Shown here: one piece after another, positions 22,483 through 33,845 of the stretch | Position numbering within the stretch: position 1 is the first letter of the stretch | Layout of the letters: every line of letters begins with the position of its first letter | Assembly: GCA_949361645.1 (NCBI GenBank) | Contig: OX442417.1 | Location: forward strand, 534,278 to 598,277 | Source: Spongilla lacustris | Taxonomy: Eukaryota > Porifera > Demospongiae > Spongillida > Spongillidae | Length of the DNA stretch: 64,000 bases | Direction: 5' to 3' | Program-made: the position numbers and the translations under genes | Notes under the pieces: generated by a model | Told to the model about the DNA's origin: nothing | Database searches by the model: none | Seen by the model: the letters and a program-made list of their open reading frames with translations, nothing else

Positions 22483-23300
22483 CTACATGTATTTTTTTTA
22501 AATGACATCCTACTAAGTAGTACAATGTGTATTATAATTCCTTACATAGCAAATGCACTAGCAGCTAGATAGAGCTCCCCTGCACATGCATCCTATTGAC
22601 TGCAATCAGATGTGTCATAAGCTTATATGCATGCCCAAGGGGCACCCTAGGCAGGTCTGTCTGGCCTAAATGCATGTGATAGGCAGTGTGGTAAGAGGCA
22701 GTTGATTTAGTCTATTGAAGTAGTTAGACACCTCTGTGGACACTTGAATTGCTAAGTTCATTTTTTAAATCACTGTTTCTACCAAACAGTGTATTTGTAT
22801 ACCCAATAATATAAATCATATTTATAGCCAGTGTCACTTCAACTCTCTTGATGTGGTTTAGAATTCATTCAATCCTTATAAAGAAGTATGATCATATCAG
22901 CAGACCTGCATGTGCCTGGATGAATGAAATTACTGTGGTAATAAAGGGTTGCCTTTTAAAGCCGATTTTCTAACCGCTATCTGTTCAAAATGATAGCTAT
23001 TACACCCAACCAGTTATTGGGGCATCAAAGCTATTTTCCTTATTACACATGTCATGTGTATTATCTTCTGGTATACAACACAACCCAGCAAACCAAAAAG
23101 GATGCGCCAAAACATAACTGAACTTGAGAAATGGTTTCAAATTTTAGGTTGTCAGCATCCTGTAGTAGTGTGCATGTACCCGACTAATGATTGGAAACCC
23201 TGAAACCTTTCATTGTCATCTATGAAAGGGTCACTGGGGGTCGATTCAACAGATCGAGTCAGCCTACAACTATTACTGACTTACCCAATGCTGATGCCGG
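22483..23300. other. Gene-free segment duplicated at 47473-48305
   Basis: Collinear with 47473-48305 over its whole length. No open frame or known element is apparent. It lies between the two inverted halves of the broken ROC exon, so it was probably carried in by the inversion. Confidence 0.5.
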
Positions 23301-23333
23301 CACAATGGTGTATGTATGAGTGTGTGAGTGTGC

Positions 23334-23336
<3 letters not shown>

Positions 23337-23374
<38 letters not shown>
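23337..23374 (+). repeat. TG dinucleotide repeat
   Basis: A run of 19 TG units directly abuts the inverted ROC exon fragment. A CA repeat also lies just upstream of the ROC exon in unit C (58475-58632). Confidence 0.9.
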
Positions 23375-23375
<1 letters not shown>

Positions 23376-23526
23376 CCAAGGGATATGTGGAAACTTGAGT
23401 GACCAAGTGTCTCATCCTTGGTGCTGCTGGTGTTGGCAAGACTCACCTCAAACACCTCCTTCTGAAGAAGGACCCTCCAAAGCAACGTGTCAGTACAGGA
23501 CTGGCTGACAACCCTGTTAGAGCCAT
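23374..23526 (+). pseudogene. Inverted ROC P-loop exon fragment (A')
   Basis: On the plus strand this matches the start of the ROC exon, from TKGYVET through GVGKTH to NPVRAI. An early in-frame TGA replaces the Ser codon after VET, so it cannot make a P-loop. It is the 5' half of the A' pseudogene exon in inverted orientation and lies about 430 bp upstream of filamin exons on the same strand. Confidence 0.75.
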
Positions 23527-24989
23527 TATGTGTTCACCGGCTGGTGTGGGCATAGATTAAAGACCTTACGTAAGGTCTTAAAGGCATTTCTTTATTAGCA
23601 ACCGCAATCCGGATCAATCCGGATTTGAGGGTGCGTCCACACTAGCTAATTAGTATAATATATATTCATTGACCAAACCATCTCGATGCAGTTAAGGGCA
23701 TACTCATGATATAAAATAGCTGCTGTTTAATTCACTTTGGAGTTTGGAGGAAATTCGCACATAGGTGTTTATTTACTCAGGCATGGCTGACCTCTGACTT
23801 GTACTATAATAAGTTTAATTTTGGCTTGTTCGATATACTTAGTGTGCCATTGTACATCTACACTATTTACAATATACTTAATTGCAGACATGTATTTGAT
23901 GAGTGTTAATTATGTGCGCATGTGATCATGCGCATGTATCATGGTGTTCATTGCAGGTCAGTTCACATCGACACACGCAATGCCGGGATGGGTACACTTC
24001 TAATTAAGGTGCACGGCATAAAGGACTCCTTCAAAGTTACTGCCGAGCCCCAACCAGAGGACAAGAGGACCCTGAGTGCTTACTATTCACCCAAGATGGC
24101 CGGCACCTTCTCCATATTTGTACGATGGTCGGGTGAGCATGTACCAGGTTCTCCTTTTAAGGTCATCATCAACAAGCGACCTGGTGACCTCTCCCACACG
24201 TCGCTGGGGAGGGAGTCGGCCGACCTTGAGCTGCACGAACTGGCCAATCTGGACGAGGCGGACAGCCCGCGTGGGAGCAAGTCCCCCGAGTCTGGGGACA
24301 AGGACAAGGGCAGGGACAAGAAGAAGGGGAAGGGCAAGGAGAAGGCGAGGCTGTCCAAGAGTGCCACAGCTGAGCCCATCCAAAGTGCCGGGCCCGTGAG
24401 GATTTTGCGGAAAAGCACCTCCACTAACATGTTTGGTGCACCTGCAGGTACGAATGTGGTTTAGTAACTAGTGTCTTATTAACCACAAGAATTGACAGTG
24501 GGTTGATTTTTGTTTTTAAATTTAATCCTTGTGCACTGTTTTTTTTTTTCCATGGCAAACATTATTTGGTATTGAGGTCTTGTTATGTTGCACCTTTCTC
24601 AGCAAAGCATTCTTGCACATAATAAGCAGCATTATTTAGAGAGGTCTGAACATGGATTGGCATTGAGAGAGCTTAGGATGGGACGTTTATTGTGTTTGCA
24701 TCTTTTGTTCACAGGTCACATCATTGTCAGAACACCATCTGGGCAGCTAGCTAGCATTCCAGTTGCATATGTTCGGCAGCTCCAGTTGCAGCAGAAAAGC
24801 CCCGAGTCTGCAAGCAAGCATACCAGAACGGTATGCAAGTAGATGTATGCACTACATTTAAGGTTCTTTTACAGCGGGCCACGCATTTATGAAATACTAA
24901 CGTTATGTATATGTATAGTGTGCAAACTAGATGTGTTGTGTGCATATTATTAAAGGTGTGTGCATGTGTGTGTATGTTTAAAATTAATA

Positions 24990-25182
24990 ATAATATATTA
25001 AAAACATCATACATATTACATGTAGATATTCACAATGCATGCATACACCCTATTATTACTACTGGTCTGGTACAAAACATCTGGAGAGAATGGCTACAGC
25101 GTTGGCTCTAACTAAGCAGAGGTTCAGCCTGCCATATAGCTCAGCTAGGACCACAGCCTTAGCCCTGTTGCAATAATATATA
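24990..25182. other. Insertion of about 190 bp unique to unit B
   Basis: Absent from the equivalent filamin intron positions in units A (near 8945) and C (near 50240). No inverted ends or coding region were recognised, and the origin is unknown. Confidence 0.4.
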
Positions 25183-25443
25183 ATAATTATAATTATATTC
25201 ATGTTATGTGATATGATGTATTATTATGTATTTTGTTTATTAATGATGATGTACAATACATAAGGCAAAACAAACATACGTTTAAATTTTGTTAATTTAA
25301 CCAAAGTGCTTTAATATAATGAAAAGAGCATTTCTTTAATGTAGTCAAACCCACGTTGTAGAATAACCTTTTGAGGTAAAGAGGACACATTCAGACAGCT
25401 CAATCATCATCAATACATCCGTACAGTATGGGGTCCTCCACCT

Positions 25444-25798
25444 CCATTTCAGTTAAAATGACTGCATTGTATTAGGTGAACATAAAAGTGGAATCAAATG
25501 TTGCAATGTGCCTTAATTAGATCTATAGCAGTTGTGAAGGTGAGTGTCCAGAGGTGGCATTGCAAAATTAAGAACACAAATTGGTTGGTGAACAGGCCAA
25601 GCTATGCGTGTGGCATATCATGTGACCTCCTAATTGAATGAAGGTCTAACTGTTGTGCCTTTCAGTGAACATTTGCAATGCCACCTCTTGACACTGACCT
25701 TCACAACTGCTATAGATCTAATTAAGGCACGGTGCAACATTTGATCCCACTTGTTATGTTCACCTTGATACAATGCAGTCAATATAACTGAAATATGG
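25444..25798. mobile_element. Foldback MITE in filamin intron (unit B)
   Basis: Paralog of 9198-9551, with the same inverted arms. The loop (25567 to about 25671) has the same orientation as in unit C and the opposite orientation to unit A. Confidence 0.8.
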
Positions 25799-26619
25799 AG
25801 AACCAATTTACAATCAGAAGTTGACCTGAAGGTGAAAATATCGTATGGAAGTTTTTCTTCATATGGCACAGGCCAATGGTATAGATTGTGGTAGAATAGG
25901 GCTCTTGTCATTTATCTGCAATTAATGATACCAGTTTAAATGTCTCTTGCCATTTGTTCATGCATATAGCGCCCACCCAAATACATACCAAGGGGTTGAG
26001 TGTCTTAGTGTCTACACAGCAGTACACTGCTCATGGTTACAGGACCTGCGCTGTAGTAAAATAATTCAGCACGTAGCAAGCTATTAATTATATGTGCTAC
26101 TATATAGTGAGTCAAAGTAATAATTAAGTTGCTGCTGTACCGTACTGTTGCAATGATGTGATTTTCTCTCTTAACCCTTTCACCTTCAAAATCAAGACAT
26201 CTGGAGGCAAAGCCAAGTCCCCAGACCATGCAGACTCATCTTCCAATGGTAGCAAGAAGGGCAAAAAGAAAAAGGAAAAAGAATCGAAAGAGAAGCTGGC
26301 AGATGTCCCTGAGACTAAGGACAGACCTCTTTCTGTGTCTGTATGTGTGCCTGGGGACTGGTCTGATGCTTTAAGATCGCCACCAACTGAACAAGTGGTT
26401 TCCGTAACATCTCCAGAGAAGCACAAAGCCCACAAAAGAAAGCTATAAGCCTTAACTGTTCACCACATTAGATCTTCTTGTATTGTTTTTTTTTATTTTA
26501 AATCTAGTTTCAACCTGTTGTGTTTTAAAGTTACTAGTGTTCAGTTATATGATGTGTACATCAGTGCAGTACCAGTAATGCTGTCATTAAAATAACCTGT
26601 GCTGGTATTGTTTGCTTCG

Positions 26620-26875
26620 ATAGCGTTCACTACGAGGCATGTGCCCTTAGAGGATGGTCATGCATCCCTTTGGTTGTGGAAGTGTTTGGGGGTTGGGGCA
26701 ATGAAGCTATTGATGTGTCTATGTCGACCTCTTATCGAGGTTACATCAACCATTTACAGTCTCCTTAGCCTCATCCTCATGAGGCAGAATGCCAGGGCAA
26801 TTTTGGCCAGATGTGTCTCACCAACCGAATCTCGTTACTTTTAGTCGTAGTTTTTTAATAAACAGTTATGAAATG
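26620..26875 (+). mobile_element. Non-LTR retrotransposon 3' end fragment
   Basis: The plus strand encodes GWSCIPLVVEVFGGWGNEA and, after a frame change, LILMRQNARAILAR. These are the two hallmark segments of the C-terminus of a non-LTR element class widespread in invertebrates, followed by an AT-rich tail with AATAAA. It is a 5'-truncated relic just downstream of filamin B. A different copy of the same class is in unit C (51774-52544). Confidence 0.65.
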
Positions 26876-27127
26876 TTAATACATGTATTTGTTTAATTAT
26901 TTTAAGCATTTATTACACAAAGTACATAATCATAATATCATACATGTACTGGTATATCATTGCGACCAACATCATGCCTTACACACCAAATACAGGCATG
27001 TGATCATTTTGTTTATAATTAAATAAATGTTCAACTGCAATTTTGAGTCTCTTCAAGCTTTTAATTCATACATCAAGTAAAATGGTACAGCAAATACTGC
27101 ACACACAGTTCATATATAGTAACTCAA

Positions 27128-27520
27128 TACCAGGACCCCAAGATCACATATCAACAGGTACCCCAAGATCACATCACCAGGTACCCCAAGATCACATATC
27201 ACCAGGTACCCCAAGATCACATATCACCAGGTACCCCAAGATCACTTATCACCAGGTACCCCAAGATCGTATCACATATCACCAGGTACCCCAAGATCAC
27301 ATATCACCTGCAGGTACCCCATGATCACATATCACCAGGTACCCCAAGATCACATATCACCAGGTACCCCAAGATCACATATCACCAGGTACTCCAAGAT
27401 CACATATCACCAGGTACTCCAAGAGCACATATCACCAGGTACTCCAAGAGCACATATCACCAGGTACCCCAAGGGCACATATCACCAGGTACCGCAAGAT
27501 CACATATCACCAGTACCCCA
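27128..27520. repeat. 25-bp minisatellite, left arm
   Basis: About 16 copies of the unit GGTACCCCAAGATCACATAT plus CACCA, with point variants. The same unit, reverse complemented, occurs at 35790-35955, so the array is part of a pair of inverted arms. Confidence 0.9.
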
Positions 27521-27745
27521 AGACCATATGTACTTGTGTTATATATGTATAGTGGGTAGCAAACCTACATGTACATATATATGTAATTGTTATACAGGGT
27601 GTTTCACAATCATTATAAGTTAACCAAAAGCATTTAATTAACTGGTAATTGTAGATATAAAAGCATAGATATTAGAGGTCATTAAATGGATTGGAAACCG
27701 CGCACGTGCGCCATACATTTCAAGGGAACGTCAATCCTGGCAGTT
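27521..27745. repeat. Left arm of large inverted repeat
   Basis: It includes CAGGGTGTTTCACAATCATT and continues to GGATTGGAAACC. The reverse complement is at 35568-35789. Together with the adjoining minisatellites, the arms bracket about 8 kb of nested transposons. A partial third copy of the GTGTTTCACAATC segment is at 36575-36645. Confidence 0.75.
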
Positions 27746-28294
27746 GCTAATTGGTAAGTCTGACGCCTCGCCCCCCAGAAGTCGATCGTAAAGTTAACTT
27801 GAGGCACAAACAGAGAGCAGGAAAAGATAGAGCATATTTTGCAGATTACAGAGAGCTAAGAGTTATTTTTTTAGTACCTTCCTAAAGGGAGTTACTAGAC
27901 TTGGCGCACTTCGTCTCCATTTTCAAACTCTCAGACGCTACGCCCGAACAAAGCGGCGTAACGGTGCGGCGTTAGGATAGGCAGATAGAGCACAGTATTT
28001 TACGTACCACAGTATAGTTTTTGCTCTGTGAATGTGTCACACTCACCAGAAATAAGTAAAAGTTTGATTTGTGACCAGGTACGAAACTCTCAGACATAGC
28101 GACTGTAGCTTTGTCGTCAAAATTACAAGACTTGGTTTCTAGATAGCTAGATGAATATTACGTGCCAACGGATAGTTGGTTTGCCTTAAAAACGTATTTT
28201 AGAGGAGATAAAAAATTATAAAGTTAAGTCTTACATGCAATCCCGCGCGCACTATTGCCCGTATATCATTACATAGAATGATAGGTAGTGTTCG

Positions 28295-28554
28295 TGTTAA
28301 GGAGCATGCTTTGGCATGACCTGGCTTGCTTTTAGGTGTTAATTATACATGTGTTGGGCATGCATGTTCTAGAACTTTCTATTGGCTATTTAAGCATTTC
28401 ACAGTGTGTATGATTCAGGAATAGACGTCAGTGTGCAATCTCTTCGTGCTCTACTGTAGTTTGACATAGGCTGTATTACTTTGTATCGCTGTGATTTCCC
28501 TGCAATATTATATTCTTTGGACATCCTGAGTATTTTCTAACGAGAAACACAACA
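28295..28554 (+). repeat. 5' LTR of gypsy element
   Basis: Bounded by TG..CA. Contains 13 extra bases (TGCTTTGGCATGA) absent from the 3' LTR but present, with one substitution, in the solo LTR at 21282-21517. The 5' LTR is therefore the ancestral form and the 3' LTR carries the deletion. Confidence 0.95.
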
Positions 28555-28563
28555 GGATAAAAT

Positions 28564-28583
28564 TGGCGTAGTCGGCAGGATTC
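28564..28583 (+). promoter_or_regulatory. Primer-binding site, complementary to tRNA-Ser
   Basis: TGGCGTAGTCGGCAGGATTC starts nine bases after the 5' LTR. Its complement ends in ..CGACTACGCCA, which agrees with the 3' end of metazoan serine tRNAs whose acceptor stem begins GTAGTCG. The tRNA match is from knowledge of tRNA sequences, not from a search. Confidence 0.75.
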
Positions 28584-28596
28584 CGGATCAGCGAAG

Positions 28597-31492
28597 ATGA
28601 GCGAGACTGCAAAACTCATGGAGCTGCTGCAGCAACAAATGAAAGAAAATACAGCGCGAACAAACGGAGGCACAAATACAGGCACACGCGAAACAGACGG
28701 AAGCTATTATTGCAACTTTGACCGGCGGAGCGGCTAAATGGGGAGATTCAACTCCAAAGTCTTTCCCTAGCTTCGTCTCTTTCGACACAACGTCAGAGCT
28801 CTGGACGGATTACTGGGCCCGCTTCCAGACATTCGTCGCGGCTCATTCAATACCAGACGACAAGAAGGCACAGGTCTTTTTGACAAATCAATCTCTGGTA
28901 ACGTTCAAAACGCTCAGCAATCTTGCTTCGCAACTGACCCCTCCAAAAGATGTCAATGAACTCACCGTTGACGAGATCGCTACATTCATGAAGAACCAGT
29001 TCGACCCAACCCGTTACGTTATTCGGGAGCGCTTCAAGTTCTGGTCGAATATGCTTCGGAAGCCGGGGGAAACAGTTCAAGAACTCGCGGCTAGAATTCG
29101 ACAGGACGCGGTGACGTGCGATTTCGCCTCTATCAAGGATCCGCTTGACGAAGCACTGCGCACTCGCTTTATTTGTTCAATCAACAATGAAGCTGTCTTA
29201 AAAGCATTATTCAAGGTCAAGGACAGTGACTTAACTTTCGCCAAGGCAATAATGATTGCAATGGAGACCGAGGACGCTTCCAAGGTTGCCAAGGAGACGG
29301 TATATGGAAACAAATCAGGTTCCGTTCACAAAGTTCAATGTTTCAAGAAGCAGGCGGATGAACACTCTGTATTGAAACCGAAGTTCAAGGGCAAGGATCA
29401 GAAAAGGAGGGATTTCGCCAAAGGAGTTTGCCCGAGGTGTGGAAAGACAGAGCACTTATCTAAGGACTGTCCTCACATAAAAAGCACCTGCCATTTCTGC
29501 CAGAAGATGGGACACCTTCAATCAGTATGCCTAAAGAAGAAAAAGGAGGATGGGGGGTCTGTCAAGATTATCTCTAGGCGTGCACTGAGAACAGTCAAAA
29601 AGATTAACTCCATTCCACAACTGAAACAGTCAGTCTGGGTTAGTGGCCAGCAACTCACTTTCGAAGTTGATACTGGAGCTGGCGACAACTTCTGTTCCAA
29701 GGACTTTTGGAAGAAACTTGGAGAACCTGCACTCGCACAAGTCTCCAGTTGCTATCAAGTGGCTAATGGGCAACCTCTCCCAGTACTTGGCACCTTCAGA
29801 GCTTCAGCTTCTCTTCTAAAGGACCAGGAACCAGTAACATTATTAGCGTTCACCGTCACTGATGTTCCAAAACTCAATCTCCTTGGTCGTGATGCTATTG
29901 TTAAACTTGGGGTTAACGTTTCTGCTTTACTAGGGGTGTCTTCGACTCCAGGCAAAGGAACAATTCAGAATCTTCAGAGTATCACTGACACAAAGGAACC
30001 CAAGCCAGATGAGGAGTTACAGCAAGCTTGCCGTAAGCTGTGTGGTGAATTCACGGAACTTTTCAAACCTGAGCTGGGGTGCTTGAAGGATTTTCAATTG
30101 GAGATCAAATTCAAGGCAGAGTCCAATCCCACCTTCTGTAAACCTCGTCCAGTACCTTTTGCTATTCTGGATGACTTAAATCAAGCTTACGATGCGGGTA
30201 TTGCAAAGGGCGTCTGGAAACCAACCCAATTCAATGCATATGGAACTCCAGTTGTCCCGATTCGTAAAAAGGTTCTACCGGGTCAAACAAATGGCAAGCT
30301 ACGAGTTTGTGGTGATTATTCAGTGGCTGTCAATGCTCAGTTGGAAACTCACCGTTATCCAATTCCCCTTCCTGAAGACTTGATGCGAAAACTCAGCGGT
30401 GGATACGGTTTCTCCAAGATAGATCTAGCAGATGCCTACAACCAGGTAATGCTTGGTCCAGAAAGCCAGAAGAGGCTTGCACTGAGTACCCATCGTGGGG
30501 TTTTGCTCCAACTTAGACTTCCATTTGGCATTAGCTCTGCCCCAGGCTATTTCCAAGAAATCATGGATCAGCTGACAGGAGACCTCAAAGGAGTATGCAC
30601 CTACTTTGATGACATCCTGGTTAGTGGTATGAATGCTTCAGAACATCTGGAGAACCTCCGTGCCCTTCTGAAACGTCTACAGGACAAAGGTCTCCGATGC
30701 CGCCTGGAAAAATGTCAGTTTGCAGAACCATCCATCGAGTACTTGGGCCATACTCTCTCTCAAAAGGGGATTGCTAAAGGATCGAAGGTTGATGCACTGG
30801 TACAGATGCCTCCTCCTACAAACGTCAGCAGTCTTCGTTCTTTTCTGGGTTCAGTGCAGTTTTATAGCAAGTTCTTACCCAATCTAGCTACAGTGTTAGC
30901 ACCATTGCATCAGCTCACCAAGAAGGACACCAAGTGGAAATGGGATTCTACTGAAGAAGCAGCCTTTAGGGAGCTGAAGAAGAACTTATGTGCAGATACC
31001 GTGTTGGCTCATTTTCAATCTTCCATTCCAATCGGAATCTCTTGTGATGCATCAGAGGTTGGTATTGGAGCAGTCCTTTTTCACCGATATCCAGATGGCA
31101 GCGAACGGCCGATTGCAAACGTCTCCAAGACACTTACAGAGACTCAACGCAGATACAGCCAAATTCAAAAAGAAGCGCTAGCCATTATATTTGCATTAAA
31201 GAAGTTCCACCAGTTCCTGTATGGTCGCAGCTTCATTTTGGTGACAGACCATAAGCCTCTCATTGCTTTATTTGGTCCACACAGAGCAACTCCAGTGTTA
31301 GCTGCTAACAGATTGGCTCGATGGGCACTGATGCTCAACCAGTATCAATACAGCATTGAATATCGGAAGACATCAGAGCATGGGAACGCAGATGCCCTTA
31401 GCCATCTTCCAGCAGAAGCAGATACCAGTTTTGATGGGGAGGAGGATGAGGCAGATGTAGATGTGGTCTGTGCTATCCGCACAATAGGTTAG
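28597..31492 (+). pseudogene. gag-pol (gag, protease, RT, RNase H) of gypsy element
   Basis: An ATG at 28597 opens a short frame. An A-run near 28643 shifts it one base relative to the long frame, which then runs open to a TAG at 31490-31492. The long frame holds a gag region, two CCHC knuckles (CPRCGKTEHLSKDC and CHFCQKMGHLQSVC), protease with DTGAGD, reverse transcriptase with FSKIDLADAYNQV and the catalytic YFDD, and RNase H (SCDASEVGIGAVL, TDHKPL). Retrotransposon gag-pol makes the particle and copies RNA to DNA in the cytoplasm. The early shift and the stop before integrase indicate a recently inactivated copy, or one base-level assembly error each. Confidence 0.85.
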
Positions 31493-32899
31493 CAACTCAA
31501 CCCCACAGACCCTGGTGTTCTAGCAAGGGAGTCAGCAAACGACCCAGTGATTTCAAATGTGATTCGTTGTACCAGAGAAGGATGGCCTGAGAGAGTCCCA
31601 GAGATTCAAGCAAAGGACTATTCTATGGAAAACTTCAGAAAGATTTCCATGTCACTCTCTGTAGCTCATGGCTGTCTTCTAAATGGATCCAGGGTAGTCA
31701 TTCCTTCCAGCCTGCAGCCTCAAGTACTGCAGCTACTTCATTTAGGGCATTTTGGCATCCAAAGAATGAAGCAGTTAGCCCGTACAGCAGTATACTGGCC
31801 AGGAATTGACAAGGACATCATGGATCAGGGTCAGCGATGCAGCGCATGTGGGGAACACCAGAACAAAGTAGCCAAACCTGCCAACCATCCCTGGATGCTA
31901 CCTGAAAAGCCGTGGAGCAGACTCCACGTTGATCATGCTATCAATTTCTTGGGCAGTAACTGGTTAGTTATGGTAGATGCCTACTCGAAATACCCTTGCA
32001 TTCATCCCACAACATCTACCTCAAGCAAAGCTACTACTGACCTACTAGAGCAGGACTTTGCACACTTCGGATACCCTCACACGATCGTAACAGACAATTC
32101 TACATCTTTCCTATCCGAAGAATTCCAGACTTGGTGCCGTGAGCGTGGTATTGTGCATCTTACTGGGGCGCCATACCATCCAGCCACTAATGGAGCAGCT
32201 GAGCGCATGGTACAAACTTTCAAACAGGCCCTCAGCAAGTCAACACTCCCACCAAAGGCAGCACTGCTGGAATTCCTTATGCAGTACCGAAGGACACCTC
32301 TGGCAGAAGGATATTCACCCAGTGAAATCCTGAATGGGCGCCAGATTAGAAGCAAAATCGATATTTTGCTACCTTCACCAGCACACATAGCCCAAGGGAA
32401 ACAAGCAAAGAGTGCTACCAAGTCCCAGTTGAGTGAGAGACACCAGCAAGTTGAAAAGGTGACCCAGACATTCAAGATAGGATCCCCCTGTTATGCCCTA
32501 TACTGGAGGGAGAAGGAGCCAAGATGGGTCCCTGCTGTTGTCACAAAGGTCTTTGGCTCTCGTTCATTCAATGTTCGTGTATTTCCTAAAGGAGTCACAT
32601 GGCGACGACATCTAGAACAGCTGAGGCCAAGGCATGGCATTCAAGAAGATGATGATCCGGGGGATACTTCCACACATGATTCTAATTCCTCCTATTCATC
32701 ACTTGAAGAGACTTACTCAGACACTTTGTCTGGTCAAGACATGCTCTCAGAAAGCCCAAAACCAATGCCAACACCTCAGGAGCTCTCTATTCCAGAACCT
32801 AAGCAACCACCAAACCCCAAACCTCGCAATCCACGTTTGCATACTGGAGGAGACTATGGTCCAGAAAATCTACGGAGGTCAACCAGGATTAAAAAGTGA
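31493..32899 (+). pseudogene. Integrase region of gypsy element
   Basis: Same frame as the preceding gag-pol and separated from it only by the single TAG at 31490-31492. It contains the integrase zinc-binding H-x3-H (HLGHFG) and CxxC (CSAC). The catalytic triad lies in HVDHAINF, VTDNSTSF and NGAAERMVQTFK. An SH3-like C-terminal segment (WREKEPRWVPAVV) and a Pro/Ser-rich tail follow. Integrase inserts the DNA copy into the host chromosome. Translated from its own internal ATG it would be unusual; a full polyprotein needs the stop bypassed. Confidence 0.85.
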
Positions 32900-32940
32900 A
32901 CATGGCCTCTGAGGTCAAGCCTCAAGACCAGTGGGGGAGG

Positions 32941-33187
32941 TGTTAAGGAGCACCTGGCTTGCTTTTAGGTGTTAATTATACATGTGTTGGGCATGCATGT
33001 TCTAGAACTTTCTATTGGCTATTTAAGCATTTCACAGTGTGTATGATTCAGGAATAGACGTCAGTGTGCAATCTCTTCGTGCTCTACTGTAGTTTGACAT
33101 AGGCTGTATTACTTTGTATCGCTGTGATTTCCCTGCAATATTATATTCTTTGGACATCCTGAGTATTTTCTAACGAGAAACACAACA
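32941..33187 (+). repeat. 3' LTR of gypsy element
   Basis: Follows the polypurine tract directly. By eye it is identical to the 5' LTR apart from the 13-base deletion after TGTTAAGGAGCA. Confidence 0.95.
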
Positions 33188-33845
33188 GTTCGGCAGTTGC
33201 GCGGTACAAGCACAAGTCACGAATAGCCATGCCAGATATAGGCTATTATAAAAATAAGGACAGTAGTGTTTTGAGATCTTCAGGGACTGCAGAATACTGA
33301 AACATTCGTAGTTTATATATTTAAGCTTCGTTGAATATATAATACAGGCAGATCTCACATTTACCAGTGTTCGGCATCGCACGAGGGATTTTCGGCAGTC
33401 GAATTAGGTAGTGTTCAGCAGTGCGCATGCATGCAATTAATAAATCAAATACCCTTACGCAACAGGTACAGACAGTACTAAGTCTTATGATTTCTTTTTA
33501 CTGTCAATATCTCGTTCTTTTAATAGGTATGGACTGTATAAAATTAGAAATAATCAAGAATGAAAAACCAAGAATCAACAAGAAATGCAGGCGGTGCAAA
33601 ATCAGCTTGCACTATAGATGATGGAATGCGATTTATTCAATCATCTTCCATATACCAGCAGGTATAGAACACTGTGTCAAATGTGAAAAGGATGCAAGTG
33701 ACGCCTCTTAATTTGCACTTGTCACATGCACTGTTTTATTTCCATTTTCCTCATCTTGCCGAGAGAAGCTTGAGTTACATGCTCTGCATTCTCAGTCATC
33801 TTCATTTGTTTGCTTTTCCCTCTCCTTTCTTACCACCTTGTACCT

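Larger units (their letters stand above)
23957..26448 (+). pseudogene. Filamin-like 3' exons, truncated copy (unit B)
   Basis: Three exons matching the last three of unit A: 23957-24447, 24715-24830 and 26197-26448. They keep the WSGEHVPGSPFKVIIN filamin repeat, the basic tail and the KAHKRKL terminus. The upstream filamin exon of unit A is missing; homology to A begins in the preceding intron. A one-base deletion shortly after the acceptor (TTCACATC where A and C have TTCACCATC) shifts the frame relative to the inherited splice phase. It is therefore a 5'-truncated, probably dead copy, although the remaining frame is otherwise clean. Confidence 0.75.
28295..33187 (+). mobile_element. Full-length Ty3/gypsy LTR retrotransposon
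   Basis: 5' LTR 28295-28554 (260 bp) and 3' LTR 32941-33187 (247 bp) begin TGTTAAGG and end CACAACA. They appear identical except for 13 bases missing in the 3' copy. GTTCG flanks both sides (28290-28294, 33188-33192). A primer-binding site follows the 5' LTR, and a polypurine tract (GTGGGGGAGG) precedes the 3' LTR. Internal order is gag, protease, reverse transcriptase, RNase H, integrase, which is the Ty3/gypsy order. The near-identical LTRs indicate a recent insertion, but the coding region has a frameshift and a stop. Confidence 0.95.

Noticed and set aside
23374..24447. A working ROC-filamin fusion gene
   Set aside because: The plus-strand ROC fragment has an early stop and the filamin exon in B is frameshifted; no evidence for a functional fusion.
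25120..25160. tRNA-like TAGCTCAGCTAGG in the unit B insertion
   Set aside because: It resembles an A box, but no B box follows at the right distance and no cloverleaf can be drawn.
27128..27520. CRISPR-like array of short direct repeats
   Set aside because: Units are directly adjacent with no unique spacers, and the context is eukaryotic.
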